From Bacillota bacterium (GTDB taxonomy: Bacteria; Bacillota; Clostridia; Christensenellales; Pumilibacteraceae), in assembly GCA_009779975.1 (NCBI GenBank), contig WRAY01000018.1:1-46955 (forward strand): a DNA stretch of 46,955 nucleotides. The letters run 5' to 3'. The notes under the pieces are model-generated. The model did no database searches, was not told the origin of the DNA, and saw only the letters and a program-made list of their open reading frames with translations. Every line of letters begins with the position of its first letter. The stretch's first letter is position 1. The translations under genes and the position numbers were made by a program. This document shows, in pieces, positions 32,129-40,825 of this stretch.

Positions 32129-33364
32129 TCAACTCAATGGCAAAAAAATCTTGACTGAAAAACCGCTTTCAGTGTTGTAGCAATCAATTTTCCCATTCAT
32201 TTTTTCTAAAAGTGATTTGCAAATATATAGCCCTAAGCCTGCCCCTTCCTTGTCGGCATTATTGCTTCCCCTGAAAAATTTGCCCATAATTAACGGCAAT
32301 TCATTTTCTTCAACACCATTTCCAAAATCCGCAAATTCAATGCTGAAATCATTTTCCGCTACTTCACCTTTGACAATAATTTCTGTGTTTGCGTATTTGT
32401 AGGAATTGTTTAAAATATTGCCGATAATTTGATCAAGTCTTAGCGGGTCTGTTTTCACAAGACATTCGGGTAGTTTTATTTTTTTTATTTTTCCCAAATA
32501 GTCTGCTTGTGCAATTGCATTTTCAATATGACTGCTCGGCACATCAACAGGATTAACCTTTAACTGGGATAAATCATCTAATGAAATGCTAAACATATTT
32601 GTAATTAAAGTGTCAATTTCATTTGCTTTGTTTGTGATAATATCAAGTTTTTCTGTCGTTTTTGCACTTTGTTTTTCAATGAGCAAAAGTTCTGAGACTG
32701 CCTTAATGCTTGCAATAGGCGTTTTTATGTCATGGCTTAGTTGCGCAATTAATTCTTTTTTGCTTTTTTCTAACTCTATTTCTTTTTCCTTTGCTGTTTT
32801 TAATTCAAGCCTTAAAATATCAAAACTCTCACTAAATGCCCCGAATGCATTTTCTCTGTCCATGAGCAGCGGACTATCAAGATTGCCTTTTGCTATTTCA
32901 GTTGCAAATTTCTTCAAAGTTTTGAAAGGTTTGTGGATAGATTTTTGCAAATACAGCCCATAGGAAATCAAAGAAAGAACAATAATAGCAATAAGAACAG
33001 ATATCAAAACAATTGCAACTGTCATTCCATTTTCATTAGGCCTTGTCACAAAAATTCTTCCTTCAGTAAATTCTAAAATAATTTTATCGTTTTGAAGTGC
33101 AAAATTAATCCAATGTTCATAGGTTTTATTTTGTGCCGTATTGCTAGAATATAACACCACTCCATCAAAATTAATCACGATAACTTCATACTCTGTTATG
33201 TTTATTTGTGAAAAATCTTCTGTGTTATTTTCCACTTCAGTGCGAATTTCATTGAGAGCAATCATATCAATTCGGGCTAATTCAGTGCTTGCCAAAATAG
33301 CGACTATTCCGCCGAATACTCCCAATATCAAAATAATTAGCAAAATAAAAAGTTTATTTCTCAC
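32129..33364 (-). CDS. Sensor histidine kinase
   Basis: About 411 aa from the GTG at 33364, which overlaps the regulator's stop by 11 nt; upstream in-frame starts are possible. Two membrane helices (near the N-terminus and around 115-140) flank an external sensor domain of about 80 residues. HAMP follows, then HisKA with SHDIKTPIASI and HATPase with NILNNSYKYA, DFGNGVEENEL and GAGLGLYI. Bce-type sensors usually lack an external domain, so this one may sense its signal directly. With 33354-34037 it makes a two-component pair. Confidence 0.85.
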   Translation of the reverse strand: MRNKLFILLIILILGVFGGIVAILASTELARIDMIALNEIRTEVENNTEDFSQINITEYEVIVINFDGVVLYSSNTAQNKTYEHWINFALQNDKIILEFTEGRIFVTRPNENGMTVAIVLISVLIAIIVLSLISYGLYLQKSIHKPFKTLKKFATEIAKGNLDSPLLMDRENAFGAFSESFDILRLELKTAKEKEIELEKSKKELIAQLSHDIKTPIASIKAVSELLLIEKQSAKTTEKLDIITNKANEIDTLITNMFSISLDDLSQLKVNPVDVPSSHIENAIAQADYLGKIKKIKLPECLVKTDPLRLDQIIGNILNNSYKYANTEIIVKGEVAENDFSIEFADFGNGVEENELPLIMGKFFRGSNNADKEGAGLGLYICKSLLEKMNGKIDCYNTESGFSVKIFLPLS

Positions 33365-34037
33365 TATTGAAAATATATCCCGCACGATGTGCAGTTTTGA
33401 GCATTTTGGGATTTTCAGGATCATTCTCGATTTTTTCTCGTAATTTTCGAACATGCACCATTAGCGTCCCATCAGAGAAAAATGCATCTCCCCAAACTGC
33501 TGAAAAAATTTCATCCTTTGTCAAAATTCGGTTTGCGTTTTGTGCAAAATATGACAAAAGTAAAAATTCCTTGTTTTTCAACTCCAAGTCAATACCGTTT
33601 TTGAAAACTATTCTTTTTTCTAAATCAAACGAAAGATTGCCTATATTAATGTTGCTTTTTGCTTTTTCTTCCCGCAGTAGTCGTGCTTTCACTTTTGCCA
33701 AAAGAACACTTAATTCATAAGGCTTTGTGATATAATCGTCACCGCCGATATTTAGCCCTAGCAAAATATCATCGGTTGCAATGCGTGCGCTAATAAACAA
33801 AATAGGCACATCACTTGCTTTTCGAATGTTTCGGCAAAGGTCAAATCCGCTTTTATCACCCAAATTAACATCCAAAAGCATAATGTCAGCCTTATTTGAA
33901 TTCAGCCAGTTTTCTGCCTCGTCTGCCGAATAGAGGCACATAGCAGAAATTCCAAACGCCTCAAAGTATTCCTTTGTTGCATTTGCCAACTCTTTTTCAT
34001 CGTCTATTATTAAAACATTATAGTGCAATTGCATCAT
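33354..34037 (-). CDS. OmpR-family response regulator
   Basis: 227 aa from the ATG at 34037 (a second ATG follows immediately). The receiver has the acidic pair in IIDDEKE, the phospho-acceptor Asp in MLLDVNLGD, and the Lys in DDYITKPYE; the C-terminal winged helix includes KNKEFLLLSYFAQN, VHVRKLREKIE and HRAGYIF. It controls the sensor and probably the ABC transporter downstream. The open frame starts at 34079, but a promoter (TTGCAA 34070-34075, TATAAT 34047-34052) ends 9 nt before ATG 34037, so translation starts there, leaderless. Confidence 0.9.
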   Translation of the reverse strand: MMQLHYNVLIIDDEKELANATKEYFEAFGISAMCLYSADEAENWLNSNKADIMLLDVNLGDKSGFDLCRNIRKASDVPILFISARIATDDILLGLNIGGDDYITKPYELSVLLAKVKARLLREEKAKSNINIGNLSFDLEKRIVFKNGIDLELKNKEFLLLSYFAQNANRILTKDEIFSAVWGDAFFSDGTLMVHVRKLREKIENDPENPKMLKTAHRAGYIFNSEK

Positions 34038-34046
34038 CCGCGTATT

Positions 34047-34075
34047 ATTATACTGCCTTTTTTTAAATTTTGCAA
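34047..34075 (-). promoter_or_regulatory. Leaderless-type promoter of the response regulator
   Basis: On the minus strand, TTGCAA (34070-34075), 17 nt, TATAAT (34047-34052), then 9 nt to the ATG. It is divergent from the groES promoter about 60 nt away. Confidence 0.7.
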
Positions 34076-34132
34076 GCAAAAACGAAGTCGAAAAACTGTC
34101 TCGTTTTCGACAAAAATGTCCCGTTTAAATGC

Positions 34133-34161
34133 TTGCATTATCTTTTTATATTTGATAGAAT
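34133..34161 (+). promoter_or_regulatory. Promoter of groES-groEL
   Basis: TTGCAT (34133-34138), 17 nt, TAGAAT (34156-34161). No CIRCE element (TTAGCACTC-N9-GAGTGCTAA) is visible around it, so HrcA control is not supported by the sequence here. Confidence 0.65.
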
Positions 34162-34195
34162 TATCTAGACACAAAAAAAGGAGGCAAAACAAAAA

Positions 34196-34480
34196 ATGAA
34201 AATCAAACCTTTGTTTGACAGAGTTGTTGTGAAATCAATTGACTCTGAAGAAAAAACAAAAAGCGGAATTGTGCTGCTCGCTAAAGACCAAGAAAAACCG
34301 CAAATGGCGAAAGTTATCGCGGTAGGACCCGGCGGCAACATTGACGGCAAAGATGTCACGATGCAAGTGAAAGTGAATGACAAAATTTTGTATTCAAAAT
34401 ATGCCGGCTCGGAATTCAAAATCGACGGCGATGAAGTCACAATTTTGAGACAAAATGACATTTTGGCAGTCGTTGAATAA
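34196..34480 (+). CDS. groES: Co-chaperonin GroES
   Basis: 94 aa, normal length. Seven-subunit lid of GroEL. KIKPLFDRVVVK, SGIVLLAKDQEKPQMAKV (mobile loop region), VGPGG and the C-terminal ILRQNDILAVVE are conserved. AGGAGG precedes the ATG. groEL follows 120 nt downstream, across a palindromic repeat pair, so the operon is retained but interrupted by a large hairpin. Confidence 0.97.
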   Translation: MKIKPLFDRVVVKSIDSEEKTKSGIVLLAKDQEKPQMAKVIAVGPGGNIDGKDVTMQVKVNDKILYSKYAGSEFKIDGDEVTILRQNDILAVVE

Positions 34481-34495
34481 TAAAAAAATAAAATC

Positions 34496-34560
34496 GTAGG
34501 GGCGGCAATCTGCCGCCCGCACAATATTTTAAAGTTCGGGCGGCAGATTGCCGCCCCTAC
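34496..34560. repeat. Perfect 24-bp inverted repeat between groES and groEL
   Basis: Two inverted copies of the GTAGGGGCGG-type palindrome (34496-34519 and 34537-34560) are perfect reverse complements separated by 17 nt. In the mRNA this would fold to a very stable hairpin between the two cistrons; no T-run follows, so it is not a normal terminator. It may alter the groES:groEL ratio or protect the groES message. Confidence 0.85.
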
Positions 34561-34582
34561 AATTAAATTTTTAAAATTTTAA

Positions 34583-36226
<1,644 letters not shown>

Positions 36227-36299
36227 AATAAATGAAATGTAAAAAGTGTTGACAAACTTAAATTGTGTATGCGACAAAGTGCCCATTACACATCACAAT

Positions 36300-36340
36300 A
36301 AAAAGCAGTTAGTTATACAGAGACTAACTGCTTTTTATTT
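36300..36340 (+). terminator. Terminator of groEL
   Basis: A perfect 14-bp stem (36300-36313 with 36323-36336) with a T-rich right arm. The promoter of the next gene starts directly after it. Confidence 0.85.
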
Positions 36341-36368
36341 GTCATAACTTTGCATATTAACATATAAT
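36339..36368 (+). promoter_or_regulatory. Leaderless-type promoter of the 73-aa gene
   Basis: TTGTCA (36339-36344), 18 nt, TATAAT (36363-36368), then 6 nt to the ATG at 36375. There is no Shine-Dalgarno site. Confidence 0.7.
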
Positions 36369-36374
36369 GTCCTT

Positions 36375-36596
36375 ATGTTAAATTGTTTCAATAAAAAATT
36401 ATGTGATATAACAGAATGTGATTTGTTGGCATTGAATACTCTTGTGACAAAACAAATTATGGACTCAGTAAAAGATGCCGACACTTTAAATATGCTCGGA
36501 GATTTATTTTCGTCTATTGGTGCAAATTTGTTGATGGTATCAAATCAGCGAAGCATATGTTCAAAATCACAAACTACTGGCAACTCAAGCGAGTAG
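36375..36596 (+). CDS. Small helical protein, DUF6774-like
   Basis: 73 aa, soluble and mostly helical, with Cys residues near both ends. The central part (ECDLLALNTLVTKQ, then MLGDLFSSIGANLLMVS) recalls small Clostridia proteins of the DUF6774 type, which have no known function; the match is by impression. A leaderless-type promoter supports expression. Its last 12 nt overlap the convergent zinc-ribbon gene. Confidence 0.55.
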   Translation: MLNCFNKKLCDITECDLLALNTLVTKQIMDSVKDADTLNMLGDLFSSIGANLLMVSNQRSICSKSQTTGNSSE

Positions 36597-36989
36597 TGCT
36601 AATATTAGTGCAGTTAAAAATCCTGATATTAGAAGAAATATTATTCCTACTATAATGCTGACAGTGCCTAAAACTGCACCTACCTTTGATAGCCTGACAT
36701 TCTTTCTCAATCCTTTCGCCCCAATCGTTCGGGCAAATGATGCAAAAAACAATCCTATTAAACTAAGAACAATTCCATAAAATGGAATCCAACAGAAAAC
36801 TATGGAAAAAAACAAAAATATAGTTGCAATTATACCCAAAATCATTGCAGTAGGATTAGTCTTTTGCATCACTTGATGATTAGCGGGCGGCAGAGATTTC
36901 GGCTCAAATCCAGATTCACTAACCCCGCACTTTAAACAAAATTTCACATCGCCTTTTGAGAAATCATGGCCACACTTTGAACAAAACAT
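36585..36989 (-). CDS. Zinc-ribbon membrane protein, DUF4190-like
   Basis: 134 aa. MFCSKCGHDF and FCLKCG form an N-terminal zinc ribbon in the cytosol. Two hydrophobic regions (about 45-85 and 100-133, GIIATIFLFFSIVFCW and similar) match the DUF4190-type membrane domain common in Bacillota. Function unknown. No strong ribosome site is seen, although TCGGAGGTAT lies just upstream. It converges with and overlaps the 73-aa gene by 12 nt. Confidence 0.7.
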   Translation of the reverse strand: MFCSKCGHDFSKGDVKFCLKCGVSESGFEPKSLPPANHQVMQKTNPTAMILGIIATIFLFFSIVFCWIPFYGIVLSLIGLFFASFARTIGAKGLRKNVRLSKVGAVLGTVSIIVGIIFLLISGFLTALILALLA

Positions 36990-37177
36990 TGTTTCTTATA
37001 CCTCCGATTATTATTTATTAACAAAAATTGATTATTTTCTTATATAACATTTGACATCGGAAACACTAGTAATACTACACATATAATAATTTCATATACT
37101 TAAATTATAGCAAAAACTTTTTAAAATAGCAAATAAATTAGAGTGTTACTTTTAGAAGGTTGCTCTCAAACCTTTAT

Positions 37178-37867
37178 TTAAACAAACCTTTCCAAATCTA
37201 TCAACTTATTAATTTCATAAGTCGGAATAATTGCTGATTTGTTTTTTTCATTTGATAAGTTTAACCAACAAGTGTCTATGCCTGCATTTATTCCGCCTTG
37301 GATATCTGAAGTTAGACTGTTTCCGATTATTAAAATTTTGTCTTTGTTAATTTGAGGAATCTTTTCAAGCACATAATCAAAGAATTTTTCGTTGGGCTTT
37401 GAAAATCCGACACGATCAGTTGCATACATATCTGTTATGTAGTTTTTGATTGTTGAATTGTTTATGCGTGATACTTGAATTTCTTGAATGCCGTTCGTCA
37501 CAATATAAATCAACTTTCCTTTTGAAGTTATTTTTTTGCACATCTTCTCTGCCCCATTGATTAAATGCGTATAGTCAATAAACTCAACAACATCTTTAGC
37601 ATTAAAACCATTTTCACAATTTTGAATGTTAAAACTATCTAAAAGTCTGGAAATTCTTTTTGAAAACAACTCATCTACTGACATTTCACCTTTTTCATAA
37701 CTTTTCCATGCCTCTATATTTATTTCCATATACCTTTGCCAAACGCTCTCGTCATAGACAAAGCCATAGCGCTTGGCCATCTCTTTCAGTGAAACAACTG
37801 TCGACAACTGAGTATCAAACAAAGTGCCGTCCAAATCAAAAAGAAAAACATCATATTTTTTATTCAT
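37178..37867 (-). CDS. HAD-family hydrolase, YjjG-like nucleotidase
   Basis: 229 aa. HAD phosphatase with motif I FLFDLDGTLFDT (nucleophile Asp), motif II YIVTNG, the Lys/Pro segment FSKPNEKFFDYVL (motif III) and motif IV IGNSLTSDIQGG. The KKYDVFLFDLDGTLFD start and the SKPNEKFF segment resemble YjjG, a nucleotidase that removes unusual pyrimidine nucleotides; substrate not proven. ATG at 37867 is preferred over 37873, since AGGAGA then lies 9 nt upstream. It overlaps the upstream membrane-protein gene by 8 nt, so the two are translationally coupled. Confidence 0.85.
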   Translation of the reverse strand: MNKKYDVFLFDLDGTLFDTQLSTVVSLKEMAKRYGFVYDESVWQRYMEINIEAWKSYEKGEMSVDELFSKRISRLLDSFNIQNCENGFNAKDVVEFIDYTHLINGAEKMCKKITSKGKLIYIVTNGIQEIQVSRINNSTIKNYITDMYATDRVGFSKPNEKFFDYVLEKIPQINKDKILIIGNSLTSDIQGGINAGIDTCWLNLSNEKNKSAIIPTYEINKLIDLERFV

Positions 37868-38210
37868 TTCCATCTTCTCCTATCTCGCCACCTATTTTCG
37901 CTTTTTTAGTATTCCGAGATTTTTTTTCGTTTTTATATTCTTTACTTGTTGCAATTGTTATGACTTTTTTCGTCAAAAAATATCCTGTTCCTAAAACTGT
38001 CCCAAGTAAAGAAAATGCTATTATTGCGCTGTTTGTGACATTTTGTCGCAATTCACTTTCAAGTCCGGGGATAGTGATAATACCGTCCATTTCTCTTAAT
38101 GAATTTAATGACCCAGAAAACATCTCAAAAGCAAGATAGAGTGAATAAATAGCAAGTGCAGTCATTGCAATTAAAATTATAATAAATATAATCATCAATT
38201 TTCTTTGCAT
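37860..38210 (-). CDS. Small two-span membrane protein
   Basis: 116 aa from the ATG at 38210. Two membrane helices (about 5-30 and 62-82) flank a short external loop; the C-terminus is strongly basic then acidic (KNEKKSRNTKKAKIGGE). No family recognised. A promoter with perfect TTGACA (38242-38247), 17 nt and GATAAT (38219-38224) ends 8 nt before the ATG, so the message is leaderless. It is the first gene of an operon with the HAD phosphatase. Confidence 0.6.
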   Translation of the reverse strand: MQRKLMIIFIIILIAMTALAIYSLYLAFEMFSGSLNSLREMDGIITIPGLESELRQNVTNSAIIAFSLLGTVLGTGYFLTKKVITIATSKEYKNEKKSRNTKKAKIGGEIGEDGNE

Positions 38211-38300
38211 ATGCAAATATTATCACAGATAAAAAGAGTTTTGTCAAGCATCTTCGATGCCTTTGTCGGAGAATATCATATAGTAGCAGTTTCCGTTAAG

Positions 38301-38387
38301 AGGGTTGAAGACCCTTCTCAAGGGTTTTCAACCCTTCTGTCGTAGGTTGCTATTTCATGGAATCACTCTAATAAAGCAATAGAAGAA
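38301..38387. repeat. Dispersed repeat, second family, copy 1
   Basis: From 38321 to 38387 this segment is about 85 percent identical by eye to 43458-43522 (both contain TTTTCAACCCTTCTGTCG and GGAATCACTCTAA). Directly before it, 38301-38335 is an inverted repeat built from AGGGTTGAAGACCCT. Confidence 0.7.
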
Positions 38388-38466
38388 TGTCAAGAATTTT
38401 CTCCAACAATAAAGACATAAAATTTTGAGGGTGCTAAATGTTCGTGATTTGTGACAAGAGAAAAGC

Positions 38467-38494
38467 TGTAGGGGCGGGCGTCCTCGACCGCCCG
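38467..38494 (+). repeat. Single copy of the GTAGGGGCGG palindromic repeat
   Basis: Starts TGTAGGGGCGGG and ends CGACCGCCCG. It is the only copy in this window without an inverted partner nearby, apart from the one in ligA. Confidence 0.65.
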
Positions 38495-38655
38495 AAAACT
38501 ATTATTTACTAATTTAGGGCAATCTAGGATGCCCACTCCTACATTTTGCTTCAAGCACACCTAATTTCTTTCCTTCTTTTCTACTCATAATTCAGTGTAT
38601 CTCTTGGACATTATACCCACCCTACAATTTCGCGAACATTTAGTTTTACTATTTC

Positions 38656-38743
38656 ATTCTGAGCATAGCGAAGAATCTAAGCACAAAATGCCGTAAAATA
38701 ATATTTTTAACGCATACCCTAGATTCTTCGCTTCGCTCAGAAT
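38656..38743. repeat. Inverted repeat with TTCTGAGC ends
   Basis: Arms 38656-38679 and 38720-38743 are inverted 24-nt repeats with two mismatches (ATTCTGAGC...GAAGAATCTA). Such TTCTGAGCGAAGCGAAGAATCT units are widespread small repeats in bacterial genomes. The 941-bp stretch from 38211 to 39150 holds only repeats, a hairpin and no supported gene. Confidence 0.65.
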
Positions 38744-38763
38744 AACATAACTTGAAAAAAACA

Positions 38764-38798
38764 GAAAGTGTGTAAGCGTAGGCCTACACACTTTCTTT
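38764..38798 (+). terminator. Hairpin of terminator type
   Basis: An 11-bp perfect stem (38764-38774 with 38785-38795) followed by TTTC. No gene on either side claims it, so it may belong to a decayed gene or be part of the repeat cluster. Confidence 0.4.
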
Positions 38799-39150
38799 CA
38801 AACAAGACTTGATTTTTTGCATATTTTTTTGACAAGCCTTGTTTTCTTTTATGAGAGACTGCTAAAAGAGGAACATTGCTTTTTTGTTTTGCGGCAAAGG
38901 CCGCATCTGTCACACGCTTAATCGTGTCTTGTAGTAATATAATGTGCTGTTTAGAAGAATATATACATATTTATATAATTTAATCTAAATAACTTTTTTA
39001 TTTTACATTTATTGGTATAAATAGGTCAAAATATGTCTAATTTGTTAATTTATATTGAAAAATATTAAAATATTTTATAAAAACTGTTGACAAACTCAAA
39101 ATAATATGTTAATATATTATTAATAAATAATGAACAGGAAGTCAATAATC

Positions 39151-39306
39151 ATGTTAAAAGAAGTCGACACGACACTAAAACAAGTTAATTACATATTAAA
39201 AAAATCCACTAAGAGCATCAAAAAAGAAGAGGCAAAAAGCCTTCGCTCTTCAAGGTCAAAAAAAACCCAAACAACACAGACGGTAAAATTGCCGCCAATT
39301 GCTTAG
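39151..39306 (+). CDS. Small basic protein, 51 aa
   Basis: Begins MLKEVDTTLKQVNYI and ends KLPPIA. Highly basic middle (KKSTKSIKKEEAKS, then SLRSSRSKKTQ), no membrane segment, no known family. A promoter (TTGACA about 39089-39094, 17 nt, TAATAT) and AGGAAG before the ATG support it. Directly downstream lies a large hairpin region and then a strong terminator at 39476-39510. It could be a small nucleic-acid-binding protein or an artefact, since the codon pattern cannot be tested by eye. Confidence 0.5.
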   Translation: MLKEVDTTLKQVNYILKKSTKSIKKEEAKSLRSSRSKKTQTTQTVKLPPIA

Positions 39307-39327
39307 TTCATTTTCTTTCTCCTTTTT

Positions 39328-39402
39328 ATATTTGTGTCCTTGTCTGGGTTGCCGGAAATTTAATTGCGGCAACTCACCCGTGACACACAAAAAGTATTTA
39401 AT
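39328..39402. other. Structured segment after the 51-aa gene
   Basis: TTGTGTC (39331) and GACACA (39383) flank GGGTTGCCG and CGGCAACTCACCC, giving a long interrupted hairpin with a 7-bp GTTGCCG/CGGCAAC core. It has no T-run on the plus strand and could be a small RNA or the 3' end of the small gene's message. Confidence 0.35.
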
Positions 39403-39475
39403 TAAATAATCAAAATTTATCTATCACCAATCAAATATTATTTTGTTCATTTTTCATTTTCTCCCCCTTTATATT

Positions 39476-39518
39476 GAAAGTGTCATCGCCCTCCTTGCGA
39501 TGACACTTTCATTTTTTG
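39476..39518 (+). terminator. Strong terminator before tmcAL
   Basis: A perfect 14-bp stem (39476-39489 with 39497-39510), 7-nt loop, then ATTTTTT. It ends the transcript of the 51-aa gene and any RNA at 39328-39402. Confidence 0.85.
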
Positions 39519-39545
39519 AGAATGCAAGTAATGCGTTGCATTTGC

Positions 39546-39574
39546 TTGATTAAAATATTAGATTATGTTATTCT
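39546..39574 (+). promoter_or_regulatory. Leaderless-type promoter of tmcAL
   Basis: TTGATT (39546-39551), 17 nt, TATTCT (39569-39574), then 6 nt to the ATG. There is no Shine-Dalgarno site. Confidence 0.65.
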
Positions 39575-39580
39575 GTCATT

Positions 39581-40825
39581 ATGAAAATATGTGCTGTGAT
39601 ATGTGAATTTAATCCTTTTCATAATGGACATAAATATGTTTTGGAACAAGCAAAAGAGGTTTCAAAATGTGATGCTGTTTTGTGTGTTATGAGCGGAAAT
39701 TTTGTTCAACGAGCGGAGCCTAGTATTGCCGGCAAAGCATTTAGGACAAAGACTGCCCTTGAAAACGGGGCAGTCTTTGTTGTTGAACTGCCTGTGATGT
39801 TTGCGACAATGACCGGAGAATTATTTAGTTACGGAGCAATAAATATTATCAATCAAGTGAAAAATGTCACTCACCTTGCATTTGGAAGTGAATGCGGAAA
39901 CATTGAGCAGTTAAAGAAAATATCTAATTTGCAATTAAGCGAAGAATTTAATCAAAAGTTGAGAAATTTATTAAAAAGCGGAATGTCTTATTCAAACGCT
40001 ATGTCAATTTTGAGTGAAGTTGAGTTAAAATCAAACGATATTTTAGGAATTGAATACATCAAGCAGTTAATAAAAACTGGGTCGAATATTGAACCGATTG
40101 CAATTCAAAGGCAAAAAAGCGATTATAATGATGCAAAACTGATTAAAAACTTTTCTTCTGCAACGGCAATTAGAGAAACTATAAAAAACATAACTGCAGG
40201 GGAGGCAGGATGCCATCCGCACCGTATAATAAAACCAAACTGTAAGACCGAATGCATCACAACAAATTGCGGGCGGTCATTGACCGCCCCTACAGTAGAT
40301 TTATCAACTCTCAAAAGTAATGTCCCAAACATAGATGAACTTATTGGGCAATTAACAAAACATCCGGTTGACTATTCCCTGTTCGAAAAACTTGTTATTA
40401 CCTCAATTAGAAACAACGATAACTTATCATCACTTGTTGATGCAGGCGAAGGATTGGAAATAAAGTTGAAAAAAAATGCATTGGAATATAGCAACTTAGA
40501 AAAAATTTGCGAAGAAACAAAATCAAAACGCTATACTATGTCAAGAATTAAAAGACTTTGCTTGCAGTCTCTTTTTCATATCACCCCTCAAATGCTATCA
40601 AAACCCACCCCCATTCCTTTGCGAGTTTTAGGCGTTAAAGGTGACTTTAAAAAGCATTTAAATATATTCCCAAAAAAGAACACCATTATCTCAACAAAAG
40701 ACTACGATAAGTTGAAGCGAAAACATTTTGACTATCTCAAAAAAGAAAAAGAAGCCGAAAACATTTTCAGCCTCTTAACCAGTTCCCCCTCAAGATTTTA
40801 TTCATATCAGTTGGTTGTTGTTTAA
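39581..40825 (+). CDS. tmcAL: tRNA(Met) cytidine acetate ligase (TmcAL/YlbM)
   Basis: 414 aa. Uses acetate and ATP to form N4-acetylcytidine at the wobble base of elongator tRNA-Met. The nucleotidyltransferase motif CEFNPFHNGHKYVLEQA, VMSGNFVQRAEPSI and ELPVMFATMTGELF mark the family, with SSATAIRETIKN in the middle and RIKRLCLQSLFH in the C-terminal part. Residues about 205-239 (TAGEAGCHPHR through LTAPTV) are coded by an inverted pair of palindromic repeats inserted in frame (40195-40296), which adds about 34 residues, five of them Cys or His rich. The stop overlaps the convergent nadD fusion gene by 4 nt. Confidence 0.88.
   Translation: MKICAVICEFNPFHNGHKYVLEQAKEVSKCDAVLCVMSGNFVQRAEPSIAGKAFRTKTALENGAVFVVELPVMFATMTGELFSYGAINIINQVKNVTHLAFGSECGNIEQLKKISNLQLSEEFNQKLRNLLKSGMSYSNAMSILSEVELKSNDILGIEYIKQLIKTGSNIEPIAIQRQKSDYNDAKLIKNFSSATAIRETIKNITAGEAGCHPHRIIKPNCKTECITTNCGRSLTAPTVDLSTLKSNVPNIDELIGQLTKHPVDYSLFEKLVITSIRNNDNLSSLVDAGEGLEIKLKKNALEYSNLEKICEETKSKRYTMSRIKRLCLQSLFHITPQMLSKPTPIPLRVLGVKGDFKKHLNIFPKKNTIISTKDYDKLKRKHFDYLKKEKEAENIFSLLTSSPSRFYSYQLVVV
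40195..40296. repeat. Palindromic repeat pair inserted in frame in tmcAL
   Basis: Left copy at 40195-40225 (degenerate, plus orientation) and right copy at 40265-40296 (intact, minus orientation). The segment is 102 nt, a multiple of three, and contains no stop in the gene's frame. Confidence 0.8.

Noticed and set aside
34081-34195. CIRCE operator before groES
   Set aside because: No TTAGCACTC/GAGTGCTAA inverted repeat with a 9-nt gap is present.
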